The notes under the pieces: model-generated
Database searches by the model: none
What the model was told of the DNA's origin: nothing
Seen by the model: only the letters and a program-made list of their open reading frames with translations
Origin: Prorocentrum cordatum
Taxonomy: Eukaryota > Sar > Dinophyceae > Prorocentrales > Prorocentraceae
DNA length: 45,000 nt
Assembly: GCA_963575745.1 (NCBI GenBank)
Contig: CAUYUJ010018737.1
Coordinates: 81,736-126,735 of the forward strand
Reading direction: 5' to 3'
In this document: one piece after another, positions 1 to 11,282 of the stretch
Layout of the letters: the number at the start of each line of letters is the position of its first letter
Numbering within the stretch: the stretch's first letter is position 1
Translations under genes and position numbers: made by a program

Positions 1-631
1 CTGCGATGGCTCCTGCCCTGTGGCACCCATCGGATGAGGACGACGCACCCGGGGAGCTCTAGGTCTGTGTGCCTCCTGGCGGCACCACGGCAGGGCGTGC
101 TCGCGCTCGTGGCCCTCGTCTGTACGCTGTCTGTCCGTGCGGTCACTGGACCTGGTGGAGCTTCTTCTTTGTCGGGTTGGAGAGAGGTCCTTCTTCTCCG
201 CTTCCTCCTCCTTCTCTTTTTGATCGGGGTGCGTGCGGGGACGGGCCTCAAGACCGCACATCATCTTCGTTGCTGCCTTGGGGGTGGGACCCACAAGCGC
301 CCACGCGCCCCCAAGGCCCCTGGCGCGTGGCGCAACGCGCCCCCGCGACCCGCACAGTGACACGGCACCGCACGCCGGCACGGCGCAACGCGCCCGCGCC
401 GAGCGCCGCCGCACAGCGTGCACCTGTTGGTCGGGGCGACCTCGCCAAGCATAGCTTCTTCTTTGTCGGGTGCAACTGCTAGTGCAAGTCCACTTTCGGT
501 TGCGGTGAGGGAGGCGACCAGCTCTCCTACGACAGTCAGGAGAGGGCAGCACCAGGGCTAAGGGAGAAAGGTGGCGTAGGTCGATGGGCCGGTCATCCCC
601 TTTTCATGCAGCGGCTGTCTCTGACCTCTGA
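1..631. other. No gene recognised; GC-rich DNA
   Basis: Several overlapping open frames exist on both strands, but they are short, proline/arginine-rich and frame-independent, as expected for GC-rich noncoding DNA. The phrase tcttctttgtcggg occurs twice (near 165 and 458), a hint of an old local duplication. No domain, repeat array or RNA gene was seen. Confidence 0.4.
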
Positions 632-1250
632 CCTGCTGGAACTCTGGACATTCTCAAGGAAGCCGCCGTTCAGGTCTCCCCTGCAGTTGCCCAGAAACTT
701 CTGTCGCCTTTCGCTCCCAAAGCCGCTGCCCAGGCGACGCCCGCACCTCAGGCGGACCGGCAGCGTGCTTCCCAGACAAGACAGGCTTCCCAAGAGAAGC
801 TCGACGAGTTCATTGCGCGGCGTGCAGCTTTCGACAAGGAAGTCAGTGACCTTGACAAGTACTTGGACGAGCGAGCTTATGGCCATATATTCGGCCAGTG
901 AGGAGGCTTTGGATCGTGCCACACGTACCCTGGTTGTCGGCGTTCTTGAGACCGAGGGACCGCCTCAAAAACACCATCCAGCTGGATGCCTTATTCAAAG
1001 ACTCTGCGGATCAGATGTTGCCCAGCTTTGGCTAGGATATCGATGCTTCTGGGCCAGTTACCTCAGTTGAGGACCGTTGCAAATTTGACCCGCTCAAGAA
1101 GCCTCAGTTGACCAAGACCACCGCCTTGCTGCACGAAACTCTCACGTCGATCAAAGCCCAGGACCAGGTTCGCCAGACGGAGCTCCAGGCGCGCATGGGT
1201 GAGTTGCGCAAGAAGCGCAAGACTGACGATGGGGCCGCGCGGACTGGATA
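632..1250 (+). pseudogene. Decayed helical coding relic, possibly LINE ORF1-like
   Basis: One frame is open from 632 to the TGA at 899-901. It reads as a charged, alanine/glutamine-rich helix containing EKLDEFIARRAAFDKEV and DLDKYLDERAYG, which looks like real coiled-coil coding sequence. A second stretch in another frame, about 1090-1245, contains TSIKAQDQVRQTELQARM and ends in the basic run RKKRK. The two pieces cannot be joined without frameshifts, so the gene is broken. Helical N-terminal proteins are common upstream of the endonuclease in LINE elements, and an endonuclease relic lies about 2 kb downstream on the same strand. That pairing is inference. No start codon or family could be assigned. 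Confidence 0.3.
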
Positions 1251-1339
1251 TCCACATCAGGCTGAAAGTTTTCCTCCTGCTGCTCAGCTTTGTGGGCTCT
1301 CTCCCCTTCCGTGTCGTGGGCGACCTGCAGTTTTTTTTT

Positions 1340-3080
1340 GGGGGGGTGGGGGTCTACTGGGGTTGCATCTTCGCCGGCTGTGCTCGCTCCCCCCCGGTGG
1401 CGTGGGCAGGCTCCGGCGCGCGCGCCGCGAGGGGGGCGTCGCTGGAGACGGGGCGGGCGCTCGCTCCCGAGGGGGCGCGGCCCCGCGGGGCCCGTCTTGT
1501 GGCGGCCCGCGAATCTGTCGGGTGCGTCTTCGGCCTTTCTGGTTCCAGGTTCACGCGCGGCCGCTCGGCCTCGCTCGCGGTGCGCTGTGGCGGCGTGCTG
1601 CGACCCCAGCCATCGCGGGCTCTCGTTGGGTCGGGCCCCGAGGGCAGCGTGGGGCGACCCCGGGGCGCCGCGTTGGAGGTTGGCAGACCCCAGCTGGCGT
1701 GCGATCTGGGAGGTGCTGCTGGGGGCGGGGCGGGCCCTGCCCCCGAGGGCGCGCGGTCCTGCAGGGGCTGTTCGAGAGACAGACCGCGAAGCTGTCTGGT
1801 GCTCAGCCTATGCCAACGTGGGTGGGTGCCAGGTCACTTTCAGCGTGGGTGGGTCGGTGCAGCCTATTTCCAGCTTGGGTGGGTCGGAGCCGCTGCTTGT
1901 TTCCAAACTGTGGGGGGGGTTGGGGCCGCCTGTTTCCAGGGCGGGTGGCTGGGCCGAAGCAGCTGCCGTGGGCTGCCGATTCCAGGGGGCACCAGGTTTG
2001 GGAACGCCTGGTAGCGTCGGCGGCCTTGCCATCGTCTTCGAGTATGGCCGCGTCGGCTCAGGCAGTGCCGGCCTGCCCGGACCAGACTTGTGGCGAGGCT
2101 CGAACGGTGGCCGCAGAGGTTGCCGATCCCGGGAAGCCCCAGGGTGGGGAACACTTGGTAGCGTCGACGGCCTGACAGTCGGCGGAGGTGCCCGAGCCCA
2201 GGAGGCACTGGCGTGGGGAACGCTTGGTAGCGTCGGGGTGCGGTCGCCGCGGGCTTGCGCGAGTCGGCTCCAACTGGCGCGCGATGAGGGGGGCGCCGCT
2301 GGAGACGGGGCGGGCCCTTGCTCCCAGGGGTGCGCGCCCCTCGGGGGCCCGCGGCCCGTCGCGGGGCAGACCGCGCGCACTTCGGCCAAGTTGCGAACGC
2401 GCATCTTCGTGCAGCCCCGGGTCTTGGTGCTGTGTGACGGCGCGCTGCGATCCCGACGTGTGCGAGTTCCCGTTGACTCTGGCCGCGCGGGTAGCGTCGG
2501 ACGACCTGGTTGCGTCGAGACGGATGGTAGCAGGCTCCAGTCGGCGTTCGATGAGGGAGGCGCCGATGTAGAAAGGACGGGCCCCTACTCCCTACTCTAG
2601 AGGGGGCGCGGTCCCGCGGGAGGTCCGCCGAGGGCGGGCCGCGAAGCTGTATGTTCAGACATCGGCCCGCTCGCGGGTCAGCGGCGGCGGCGGCGCGTCG
2701 CGTGCGACAGAGCTCCTGGCAATTATCATGCTCTCTGTCCAGCGTGGCTGGATTGTATTCCCAGCGCGGATGGAGCGGTGCCGGCCGTGTCCAACAGTGG
2801 CGGGGAACTGCTGCTTATTTCCTGCATGGATGTCTGGGGCCGCTTATTCCCAGCGTAGACGGGCAGAGCTGCCTAATGCCGGCGTGGGTGGGTCGGTGCA
2901 GCCCCTTATTTCCAGTCTGGGTGGGCTGGTGCAGCCTATCTCCAGCTTCGGTGGCGCGCCTGGTCCCGCTGCCAGAGGCTGCTGGTCCCAGGGGGCCCCG
3001 TCTCGGGGAACACCTGGTAGGATCGGCGGCCAGGCAGCGCTGGCGCCCCCTTGGCGGGCCAGGCGGAGATGAGGATCAGT
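1340..3080. repeat. GC-rich region of short imperfect tandem and dispersed repeats
   Basis: From about 1815 to 1960 a unit of roughly 32-36 bp recurs, each copy carrying GGGTGGGTCGGTGCAGCC or a variant followed by TTTCCAGC. Copies reappear at about 2884-2955. A second motif, GGGAACRCYTGGTAGCGTCGG, occurs near 1990, 2140, 2218 and 3005 (the last reads GGATCGG). Long + strand frames cross this region (1108-2175, 1199-2014, 1290-2600), but their translations are only the repeats read in three frames, so I do not call them genes. Confidence 0.55.
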
Positions 3081-3087
3081 TTTTTGC

Positions 3088-4207
3088 TTGGCGCGGAGAG
3101 CTCGGCTAGCCGCGGGGCTTGGCGGGGGCCCAGGTGTGGACTCTCCAGGTGAGGGGCGCTCTTTGTCTGTTGTGAATTCCCATATCAGCATTCGGGGCCC
3201 CGCCGCATCTCGGTGGGTGGCAGAGTGCACGGCAGACATCAGCATATTTGCTGAGCACAGGATGAGAGGCAGGGAGTTTCAGCCTATTGCCAAGTAGCTG
3301 CACAAGCTTGGTTTGCGTGTCGTCGTGCAGCCAGCCCCTAGAACTGTGGCTGAGGATGCCTCGTCTGTGACCATGGTTGCAGTTCGCTTTCGCCTCGAGC
3401 TGTCTCAGCGCACTTGCGAGGCAGTCGGGTGGACCTCGGTCGACACTTCTAGGTGGCACTTGCGCGCCCCGCGCCCGAGGAACGTCTCGCTTGCCATGGT
3501 GCCTATCTGCCTGCGTCCAGGTGGCCCGCTCGGCGGGGAGGAGTCTTTAGTTGCCGGCGGACCTCGGCGCCCGCTTGGGCGCGGTAGATGTGCCGACTTC
3601 TGTGATGGGTGACTGGCAGGTTGACCAGGCGGTGATCCAAAGCTCTGGCTGGTTGGAGCCCCTTTGACTCGCCCCCGTGCCCATGCCTGGGGTCTCGGTC
3701 GCTTGTTCTGAGGCCTCTACCAATCGGGGGGTCGATTATGCGGTGGTCTCGTCCAGCTTCCTCTGTGCCGTCGGGTTCTGCTCGCTTGTCCCAGTCCCTC
3801 GGGGGTCGCGCGCGGGTTCGGACTTTGGGATTTTAGCGTCGCCTAGGGCCATGGAGGTGTGGGAGGTCATGCGGCCTAAGTAAGCCCCTAGCAGTCAAAG
3901 GTGCGTTGGCCCCTGTCGAATCCTGGGCGCATTTCTTGGTTCAGGCCCGTCATGTGCAGAGGCAGCGCCCAGGGCTGTTCAAGGCCAGTGTCTCAGGGCC
4001 ACTGTCTCCGCTGCTGGTCTTCTCATGCTAGAGCATGGCAATAGCCGGGCCACTTTGGACCTCGGTTCGCAGTTTCCAATTTGGATGGCAGCCCTGGAGC
4101 AAGAGGCATTTCGAAGCTGGGGTTGGGCCGGGCCGAGGTCTACCAGCGCATCGGGCGGGGTCAGCAGCCCAGGGTGCGTTTGGTGCCGCTCCCTGCCTCC
4201 CTGGTAG
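3088..4207 (+). pseudogene. LINE-type endonuclease (EEP/APE-like) relic with linker
   Basis: The translation resembles the exonuclease-endonuclease-phosphatase domain that nicks target DNA in non-LTR retrotransposons of dinoflagellates. ADISIFAEHRM (about 3235-3265) fits the motif holding the catalytic glutamate (usual form QEHR/QETR). An in-frame TAG at 3295-3297 interrupts it and the same frame then runs to 3612. After a frameshift near 3550, GDWQVDQAVIQSSGWLEPL starts at 3608; GDWQ matches the GDxN motif with Asn replaced by Gln. A TGA at 3665-3667 follows, then GVDYAVVSSSF, which matches the late (I/V)DY motif. Downstream, MAALEQEAFRSWGW (about 4085-4126) resembles the linker between endonuclease and reverse transcriptase. 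No functional product is expected. Confidence 0.6.
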
Positions 4208-7200
4208 AGTGGCCCTGTCAGGCCGACCGCGACGCGCGTTCTTTGGCAGGCTGTGTTGGTCAAGCCGACGCTGTCGCTGAAACTTGCCCCGCCGGAATCC
4301 CTTGGAGATCCCGCCGCGGCCTTATGGCCGGCGTGCCGCGCGCCCCCGTGCTGCTTTGGCTTGGCCCCCCCAGCAGGTGCTCTGTCCGCCTGCTGATCCC
4401 AGCGATGCATGGTCAGTGAGTGCTTTAGGTTTATGACCTCTGGCTGACACGGCTTGGCATGCTGTGCCGCGCGCTCGAGACCGCGCCTTACTCTAGTGGT
4501 CAGGGCATTGGCAATCTTGGGCGCTGCCTTATTGAGGGAACTCGCGGCTAAGCCGAGCATCGTTTCACCCAGCTCCTCGAGCCCATCGAACTAGAGCGCG
4601 CGTTGTTTTCCAATGGCCTTTTGCGCGCTTCACTTTTTTTCCCGAGCCTGATGGTGGGGGTGGCCCACTGCTCTGCTCGGTGTCGTTTGCGTTTTGTTTC
4701 TCCGCGCCGGGGGGGGCCTCTATCGCCGCGTTGGACCGTGGGGCGCGCGGGCCCTGGAACCATGCGGTAGGTGGTTCGGCCGACGTTGCTGGCTAGCCTG
4801 ATGATGTGGGGGCGGAGCTGGCTTTCCTTGGGTTTCGGATCGGGGGACTTTTGCTTGACGTGAAAAAGTGGCATGGCCTGGTTTCCCTCCGGGACCTGGC
4901 CGATGCTGCCGTTGAGATATGGGTCATCCTTCCGACTCTTGACCTTGTGCGTCGACGCGTGCATGGGGGTCTGCCACTTGTGTTTTGAAGGGGCAGTCCG
5001 TCCAGGCTTTTGCCTCGCGGGGGGTGCGTGCAGGGCGTGGGCGGGCCACCTCTTGCGCGGGCCCCTCGGTGGCGCTCGCAGATCAGTCGGTGGGCTTGGG
5101 CTTCGGGAGTGGATGGGCGACGTCTCTGCTGGGTTTTTCGGCGCTCGCACTTGTATTGCCGCCGCCTTTCCTGCCCTGCTCAGGGCCTTGCTCCCTTCCT
5201 CCAGGCGGCGTCGGTGTCGGCTGTCTCTCGAGAAGTCACATTTGCTCGATTCCTATTCCCCCCGGCCTAGGGCTGGTCTCTCCAGGGCGGCCATGGCGGA
5301 GGGTTGCGCGAATTATCCGTGGCTCTTGCAGCTTGTGGTTTGGGGCGCGACGCGGCTTTTGGGAGACGGAGGGGCGGTTGCAACCAGGGAGTCTCGAAAG
5401 TCTCGCATTAATAATGGGCAGGGCCGCAACTCGTTAGGCAGATTTTTGGTTTCGGCCGAGCGTGAGGGCATGCTTCTATGTTGTTCTACCCCAGCGCGCA
5501 TGCCAAGACCGTGTGGGCGCTGGGGATTCACGGGGCGGCCCCGCCAACGCTCGCAGGGCCGCGCAGCGTGGCGAGGGCCGCGAGCAGGACTCCTCAGGGA
5601 GGAGACTATGCAACCGCGGCCATCCGTCTCACTTCGGGGTTCGGCCAGGACCCCCTCCGCGCCCATTTCCTCCGTGCCGCAAGTCGTGGTTCGCGCGGAG
5701 TGCTGACCATCCTGGCTTCTGGAGTAGGCTTGCCAGGCATTGGGCGGCGTGTTTGGCCGAGGTAGCGGAGGGTGGTTCTGGGGCCGAGGCCCGATGGCTG
5801 CTTTGCAGGCTTTAACCCTTGTCGTGGGATGGCAGCGCCCCCCGCCTCTCGTGCTTGTATCGCCCGGCGGGGACGAGTGGCGGATGGAATCCGATGGGCG
5901 GGGCTCCCTTGGCCCGCGGCTTGGGGCTTCCCATGATTCTACTGATGTGCTCCAGTGGCGCAAGGCAGCCCAGCGTATCGGTGGGGGTGAAATCCGGGGG
6001 CCTTTTTCTGCGCCATGTTTGTGACCTGGTTGCCTCGCTCGAATGAGGGGGTTGCCAGGGCCTGGCGGCGATGGCCCGCCGTGTGGCCTCGGGGGGCGAC
6101 TGGGCCGAAGAGCGGAGGCGCCCGGCGCAGCTGGCCCCTGGCCCGCCCCGCCGTCGCCGCCATGCGCCGGTTCTGGTTATGGATTTGAGATGCTGCAGCG
6201 GAGGCCCCCGATGTTTCAGATGCCCGGCATATGCGTCGTGGAGCTATTCAGGAGGCGGACTGATCCCTCTCTTGTGGTTCCATCTCCCTCCTGTCCCGCG
6301 CTCCAGGGGCTTCCAGGGTCGGCGTTGTCCAGGGGGCCTGTCTCCAGGGTATGTGCCAGGAGGTCTCTGTGCCACCGATGGGACAGGTGGCCGGTTTGCC
6401 CAGTATCGCGTCCTCAGGCGCGTCGCCTTTGCGCTTGCTAGGCTTCGTCCTGATGGCGACTTCGACTGTGGCTGTTGGGTCGCGGGCGTCCTCGGTTATG
6501 TTTGTCAAGAAGGCCCGCGTGCAGAGCTCGAGGCTAGTAGTTGAGTGTCTGCGCTGTGTTGACCCGTCCCAGCAGTTGCACATTGTAGCTGGCCGTGTTA
6601 ACGTGATCAAGGTTTTGCCCTGGCGGGTTATGCGGCCTCTGTCAGGCGAGCAAGTTTCGATCTAGTGGAAGTTCGGTGGCCTTCTCGTGGGCGGACCTGG
6701 GGATTTTCGTTCCCCGCGCGTTCCCGTTCACTTGCTGGGCGATTTCCGAAGTCTTGCCTGTTTAGGCGACTTCGCGGTTTGGGGCCACGTCGTGCTCGAT
6801 TCATGACCGACGAGCTTGCTGATGCGGGGGCCGCCCTGGTTCAGGTCCCCGCAGTAAGTGTTTTGGATTATAAGAAGCTTGTGTCCAATGCCTGCCTCGC
6901 CCGCAAGCGCAATGCGTCCATTGTCTTTGGTTGTGCTCGCCTGCGTGCCGAACCCCTCCGTCGTCTGGCCGAGCAGCCCCTGGATTTCGTTTGACGTAGG
7001 CGCAGATGCGTCGAGGCAAATGTTCGTGGTTTGTCGCGCCTCTGGGCTTGTGATTTTGGGGCGTGATTGCGCGGCGTTTGCGAGGCATCAGGTTTAGATG
7101 CTGCCCTGTCGCTCCGTGCCAGTCTGGGCTCTGCCTGCCCTGCTTATGGAGGTGGGTGGGTGGGTTTTCTGCTTCTGAGGCGGAGGAGGTCCTGATGAAG

Positions 7201-7762
7201 AGATGTGTCAGGCCCAGGCGCCAACAGCGACGTCAGGGTGACATTTTGCGGAGCCTCGTGGGCCTCGATCCGCTTCCAGCGCGTGTTGCTCCTTGGGTTG
7301 CGTGGAAAGCAGTCGACCCTTCGCGCGTCCTGTGGCATAAAGTCTCTTGTGCGTTTGGCGGCGAATGCTGAACGTGGGCTATAGCTCGCCCAGATGCCCT
7401 GTGGCGGCCTTGCCCTGCCGCCACTTTGGGCCCGCGTGCCATCGCCGTGCGCCAGTCTGGGGTCTTGCAGCGTATCTGCAAGGGGTTCCCGTCTTTCCCT
7501 GCCCGTCACCCCTTGCGTCCTGAGCGCTCTGGAGTTTGGCTGGCAGCTGTGGGCTGCTATTCCTCTCCCTGCTCCCCCTTCTCCGTCTCTTTGTCCTCCG
7601 CCTGCCTCTTCTTTGAGTTCGCCCCCCCTTCCATCTGGCTGGGGCGCGCGTGCCGATTTTCCCGGGCGCCGTCGCCGCCTCGGCCAGCGCGGGCGCGCCC
7701 CCTAGTGGCCGGATCGCGCAGCCCCTGTGGCAACCCCGCGGGCCAGGCCGCTGGGGCAACGG
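4208..7762. other. No recognisable gene; long GC-driven open frames
   Basis: Reverse-transcriptase sequence would be expected here if the upstream endonuclease belonged to a full LINE, but I could not find YxDD, GxPQGD or a terminal zinc knuckle in any frame. A piece continuing the linker (LGLGRAEVYQRIGRGQQPR) is shifted into another frame near 4114-4180. Open frames of 200-277 codons occur on both strands (for example 4548-5150 minus, 4873-5706 plus), but their composition follows the GC-rich DNA. A stretch at 6802-6994 (+) reads more protein-like (NACLARKRNASIVFG) but matches no family I know. Confidence 0.4.
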
Positions 7763-7930
7763 TCACCACCCACCAAACCACCCCAACCCAACCCGAAGGC
7801 TCAGATTTACCCTCGATTTCCAGTGGGGGGGGGTCCGGGAAATATCGAAAAAACACATGTGGAACCCTTACCCCCCCCAACCCGAAATTCGGGTCTTCGG
7901 GTTGGGTTGGGGTGGTCTGGTAGGTAGTCA
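7763..7930. mobile_element. Family B terminal-inverted-repeat element, copy 1
   Basis: A 168-bp noncoding unit with inverted ends of about 36 bp. The left end starts TCACCACCCACCAAACCACC; the right end reads in reverse complement TGACTACCTACCAGACCACC; both continue CCAACCCAACCCGAAG. It is flanked by an exact 5-bp direct repeat, AACGG, at 7758-7762 and 7931-7935, which is how a transposed insertion looks. The inner part holds a G9/G10 run and AAATATCGAAAAAACAC. It has no coding capacity, so it would be a MITE-like nonautonomous element. A second copy lies at 31083-31277. Confidence 0.75.
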
Positions 7931-7935
7931 AACGG

Positions 7936-8700
7936 CGCGGGCCTCCAGGGCGCGGGGGCGCGCCGTCGGGGCAGCCCCTCGGGCTTCGAGCGGAGCGCCG
8001 CCGCTCTCGTGCGGGGCCGCCCGAAACCCAGCCCTGCTGCGAGCTGCTGCGCCTCAGTCCTGGAGCTCGCCGCTGCCTCGTTGATGTCCCGGATCGCCCC
8101 CCGCAGGGAATCCGACTCACGCTCCAAGAGTCCGCGCGGGGGCGGCCGCGGGATCAGCGTGTCTCGCATGCGCGCGGCGCGGGGGAACGTGGCGTAGAGA
8201 AGCAGCCACCGCAGGTCGTTCGACATGCCCGTGCGGCCGGCTCTCTCGTTCCTGGCGCAGTCGATGGTGAAGCCCTTGCGCCGCGCCTGGCCTTGCGACG
8301 GCGTGGAAGTTAGGTGCGACGCGTGCGTCGGGGTGCACTTGAACGGCGCGCGACGTGCGACCCCAAGCCCAGCCGCGTGAGCTCCTTTTGGTTGGGTTTG
8401 AACACGAGCAAGCTCCGCGCCCGTTCCTCGGCTTCGCCGTCGCCGTCAGCGCCTTCGTCGCCCTGTGCCAGCAGCTCGGCGACCTACTGGTGTCCTAGTG
8501 TGCATCGGAAACCCCCTGAAACTGCGCGCCTGCATCCAGATTCCCTGCGGCAGGGCGCTTGGGCGGACGAGCTGGCCCAGCGGACGCTCCTCGTACATGT
8601 TGCTCGGTCACCTTGCGGTCCTGGGCCGTGTCCGTGACAGTGAGACAATCGGTGGTTTCCTTCGCCATCCGTTATCCCTCCTCCTCCGCCTTCCTTTCGG
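7936..8700 (-). pseudogene. Possible broken coding sequence, unknown function
   Basis: Read on the minus strand, three successive frames look more like protein than their alternatives. The first contains MAKETTDCLTVTDTAQDRKV (start near 8670), the second GEAEERARSLLVFKPNQKEL (about 8370-8440), the third GFTIDCARNERAGRTGMSND then LLERESDSLRGAIRDINEAA (about 8000-8270). The last frame runs straight into the family B element at 7930. Frame changes are needed between the pieces, so this is a pseudogene or spliced exons. No family was recognised. Confidence 0.3.
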
Positions 8701-8779
8701 CTGTCCATCGTGCGTCCTCACTCCGCGTTCAGCTGCCGCCCGCCCCAGCACCGTCAACATAGTCATGACCATGTCGACG

Positions 8780-10290
8780 ATCGGCTCACGTAGTGGCGAG
8801 TGCCCCATACATCTTTTCAAGTTGCTCACGAACAGGACTCCCGCTCGAGGGAAGTTTGGGGATCATGCTCCTTCCGTACCAGTGGCCGATCCAGATTGCC
8901 ACCGTGAGGCGGGGACCCCGCAGGGACCTTCGCTCGAGACTTCTTTGCGATTCGGTCGCAGGCGGGCCCCCGTTCGAGACATCCTCGCAATCTGCTCAGG
9001 AACATGGCTCACGTTCGAGATGTCCTCGGGGATCAGCCCCCCAAGTGTCACCAAGGATGTGTCGTAACATGGTCTCCGATGGCGCTTCGGGTTCGAACAT
9101 GGAGTTGGGGACCCTGCAGGGGGCTCACGTTCGAGATTTCCTCGCGCTTCAGGTTCCCAGGTGTCTCCAAACTTGTACTTCATGGCTTTCCGATGGCCGC
9201 CTCGTGTTCGAGCGTGGATTTGGGCACCCCATATGTAGGGGGGGACCGCTAGAGATATCTTGTCGATTCATTCACGGATTAGGCTCCAGCCCGAAACATC
9301 TCCTCACTTGGTGCAGGAACGAGGCTCCCGCTCTAGATTCCGTTTTGGTTTCGCGTTCCCTATTGTCACCGAAGTTGCGTTTTTATTTCCACGTGGGTTG
9401 TCCGATGGTCGCCTCGAATTCGAACGTAGAAATGGGAGCCCCATAAGGGCGGGTCCATGCTCATGACTTCCTCGCGATTCACTCACAGACGAAGTGAGCG
9501 CCCGAGACATCCCCTAGGCTTGCTCAGGAACGAGGCTTCCATTCGAAACTTTTTCGGGATTCAGGTTCCCAAGTGTCACCGATCCTGTGTCCTAACACAG
9601 TTTCCCGACGGACGCTTCCGATTGGAACATGGAGGCGGGAATTCCGCAGGGACAGGCTCCCGCTCGAAACCTCCGTACGATTCATTCACAAGCACGCGGG
9701 CGCTCGTAATCTATCCAGTTTGCTCAGGAACAAGACTACCGCTCGAGACTTCCTCGGGATTCGGGCCCCCGGGTGTCGCCCAAGATGTGTTTCGCATGGT
9801 TTTCCGATGGCCGCCTCGGATTCGAACGTGGAGGCGGGGACCTCATATGGAGGGGTTCCCGCTCGAAGTCTCCTGCCATGCGCTCACAGACGAGCGAGCC
9901 CCCGAGACATCCTCCCAGGATGCTCAGGAACTCCTCGGGCTTCAGGCTCCAATGGTGTCACCACGCCTTCGTATGACTTTTGTTCTCCGAGGGTAGCCTC
10001 GGGTTCGAAGGCGGAGGTGAGGACCCCATAGGAAGGGGCTCTCGACAGAGACGCCCTCGCGATTCACTCATCATTGACAGACGATTGGGCGCTCGACGCA
10101 TTTTTTCAAGCTGCTCAGGCACGAGGCTCGCGCTCGAGACGTCCTTCGGATTCAGGCCCCCAGGTGTATCCACACATGTGTTGCAGTAGGGTTTTCCGAT
10201 GGCCGCCTCGGATTTGAACATGGAGGTGAGAGGGGATCCTGCTCGAGATTTCTTTGTGACTCACTCACGAACTAGGCTTCAACTTGAGAC
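8780..10290. repeat. Tandem array of about eight diverged ~200-bp units
   Basis: The anchor TTCCGATGGCCGCCTCGGAT or a variant recurs near 8880, 9073, 9189, 9401, 9602, 9803, 9985 and 10194. Most spacings are 182-212 bp, with one short unit of about 116 bp. Each unit also carries GCTCAGGAACGAGGCTCCCG, CTCGAGACWTCCTCG, CGATTCACTCACAGACGA and AGGTGTCACC. Divergence is high and no unit encodes a conserved protein in a fixed frame. Confidence 0.8.
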
Positions 10291-10324
10291 TTCGGGTGAG
10301 TGTGCGTATGTGTGTGTATGTGTA

Positions 10325-10360
<36 letters not shown>

Positions 10361-10441
10361 TGAGAGTGCGTGTTGTGATGATGATGCTGATGATGACGAT
10401 GCCGCTGATGCAGACGATGCTGATACTGATGATCATGATTC

Positions 10442-10509
<68 letters not shown>

Positions 10510-10620
10510 CTGATGGTTATGGTGATGGTGGTGGTGATGATGGCGATGATGTTGATAGTGACTTTGATGGTGGTGATGGTGATGGTGATGGTGATGGTGA
10601 GTGACGGCACTGCGTGGTGG
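10290..10620. repeat. Compound microsatellite: (GTGTAT)n, (GA)n, (GAT)n, (GGTGAT)n
   Basis: A TG-rich stretch (10298-10335) is followed by a (GA) run (10335-10362), then (GATGAT)n from about 10375 with a pure core at roughly 10440-10508, and finally GGTGATGGTGAT to about 10600. Open frames here are methionine or isoleucine repeats and are artefacts of the microsatellite. Confidence 0.9.
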
Positions 10621-10839
10621 TGGTGATGACAGATGACCCTGATGATTGTGTGAGGGTGACTAGAAGTTCGGAAGGATGAACGGAAGAACGAGTGAGGTTT
10701 TGCTGCGTGGGGGTGTTCAGAGAACAAGACCCGCTTAGGATGTGGGGGAACACTAACGCCACTTCGGATTTGGGGAACAAAAGGCCCACTTGGGATGTGG
10801 GGAACACCACAGGGGCATGCATGATTTTGACCTCCTCGG

Positions 10840-11060
10840 TCCTCTTGGGGATCAGCTTGGAAGCCCGCTTCGTCCGCCTGGAGGCCTTCTTGGGCCGTCT
10901 TGGGGCTATCCGCTGCCGGCTTGGAGTCGCCTTTGGCCGTCTTGGGCCTGCCAGCGGCCGTCTTGCAGTCATCTTAGGCCGTCTTGGCGGCCCTGGTGGT
11001 CATGTTGGAAGCCATCTTGGACATCTTGTAGGTTTTGGAGAACACCAAGATGGCGTTGGG
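10840..11060. repeat. Imperfect ~25-30 bp repeats with GGCCGTCTTGGG core
   Basis: GGCCGTCTTGGGGC and variants (GGCCGTCTTGGGCC, GGCCGTCTTGCAGT, GGCCGTCTTGGCGG, AGCCATCTTGGACA) recur about every 25-30 bp between 10890 and 11030. Scattered copies of the core are also seen further on, for example CCGTCTTGGCGTCTTGGG near 13580. No gene was found here. Confidence 0.55.
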
Positions 11061-11282
11061 GCGCCCTCGAACCCTTAGCAGACTATATAGATACCCTCAC
11101 AGGCAGCAGTTGGCATTCTACCACGCCTCAATGTGCCAGGGGGGCACGGAGGCTGATTGAGACTGGAATGGCAAGCGCTCGCGCGCTCGTCAAGGGAAGC
11201 CAGGAGGCTGCAAACATGCGGGAGAGCGGAACCCTGGGGGATTAGATTCCCCGCGCGGCTCTTCGGCGAGAGCACGATTCAG

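Noticed and set aside
1108-2600. Overlapping long plus frames (355, 271 and 436 codons)
   Set aside because: All three phases are open because the DNA is GC-rich and repetitive. Only the first ~45 codons of one frame look coding.
7763-7930. Family B as an introner-like element generating introns
   Set aside because: The ends do not give consistent GT/AG-type splice borders in both copies, and neither copy lies in a demonstrable host exon.
9061-10240. tRNA genes suggested by repeated GGTTCGAAC words
   Set aside because: No acceptor stem, D arm or anticodon arm could be drawn around these words; they belong to the tandem repeat.
8780-10290. CRISPR array
   Set aside because: Units are ~200 bp and diverged throughout, with no short identical repeats or unique spacers, and the genome is eukaryotic.
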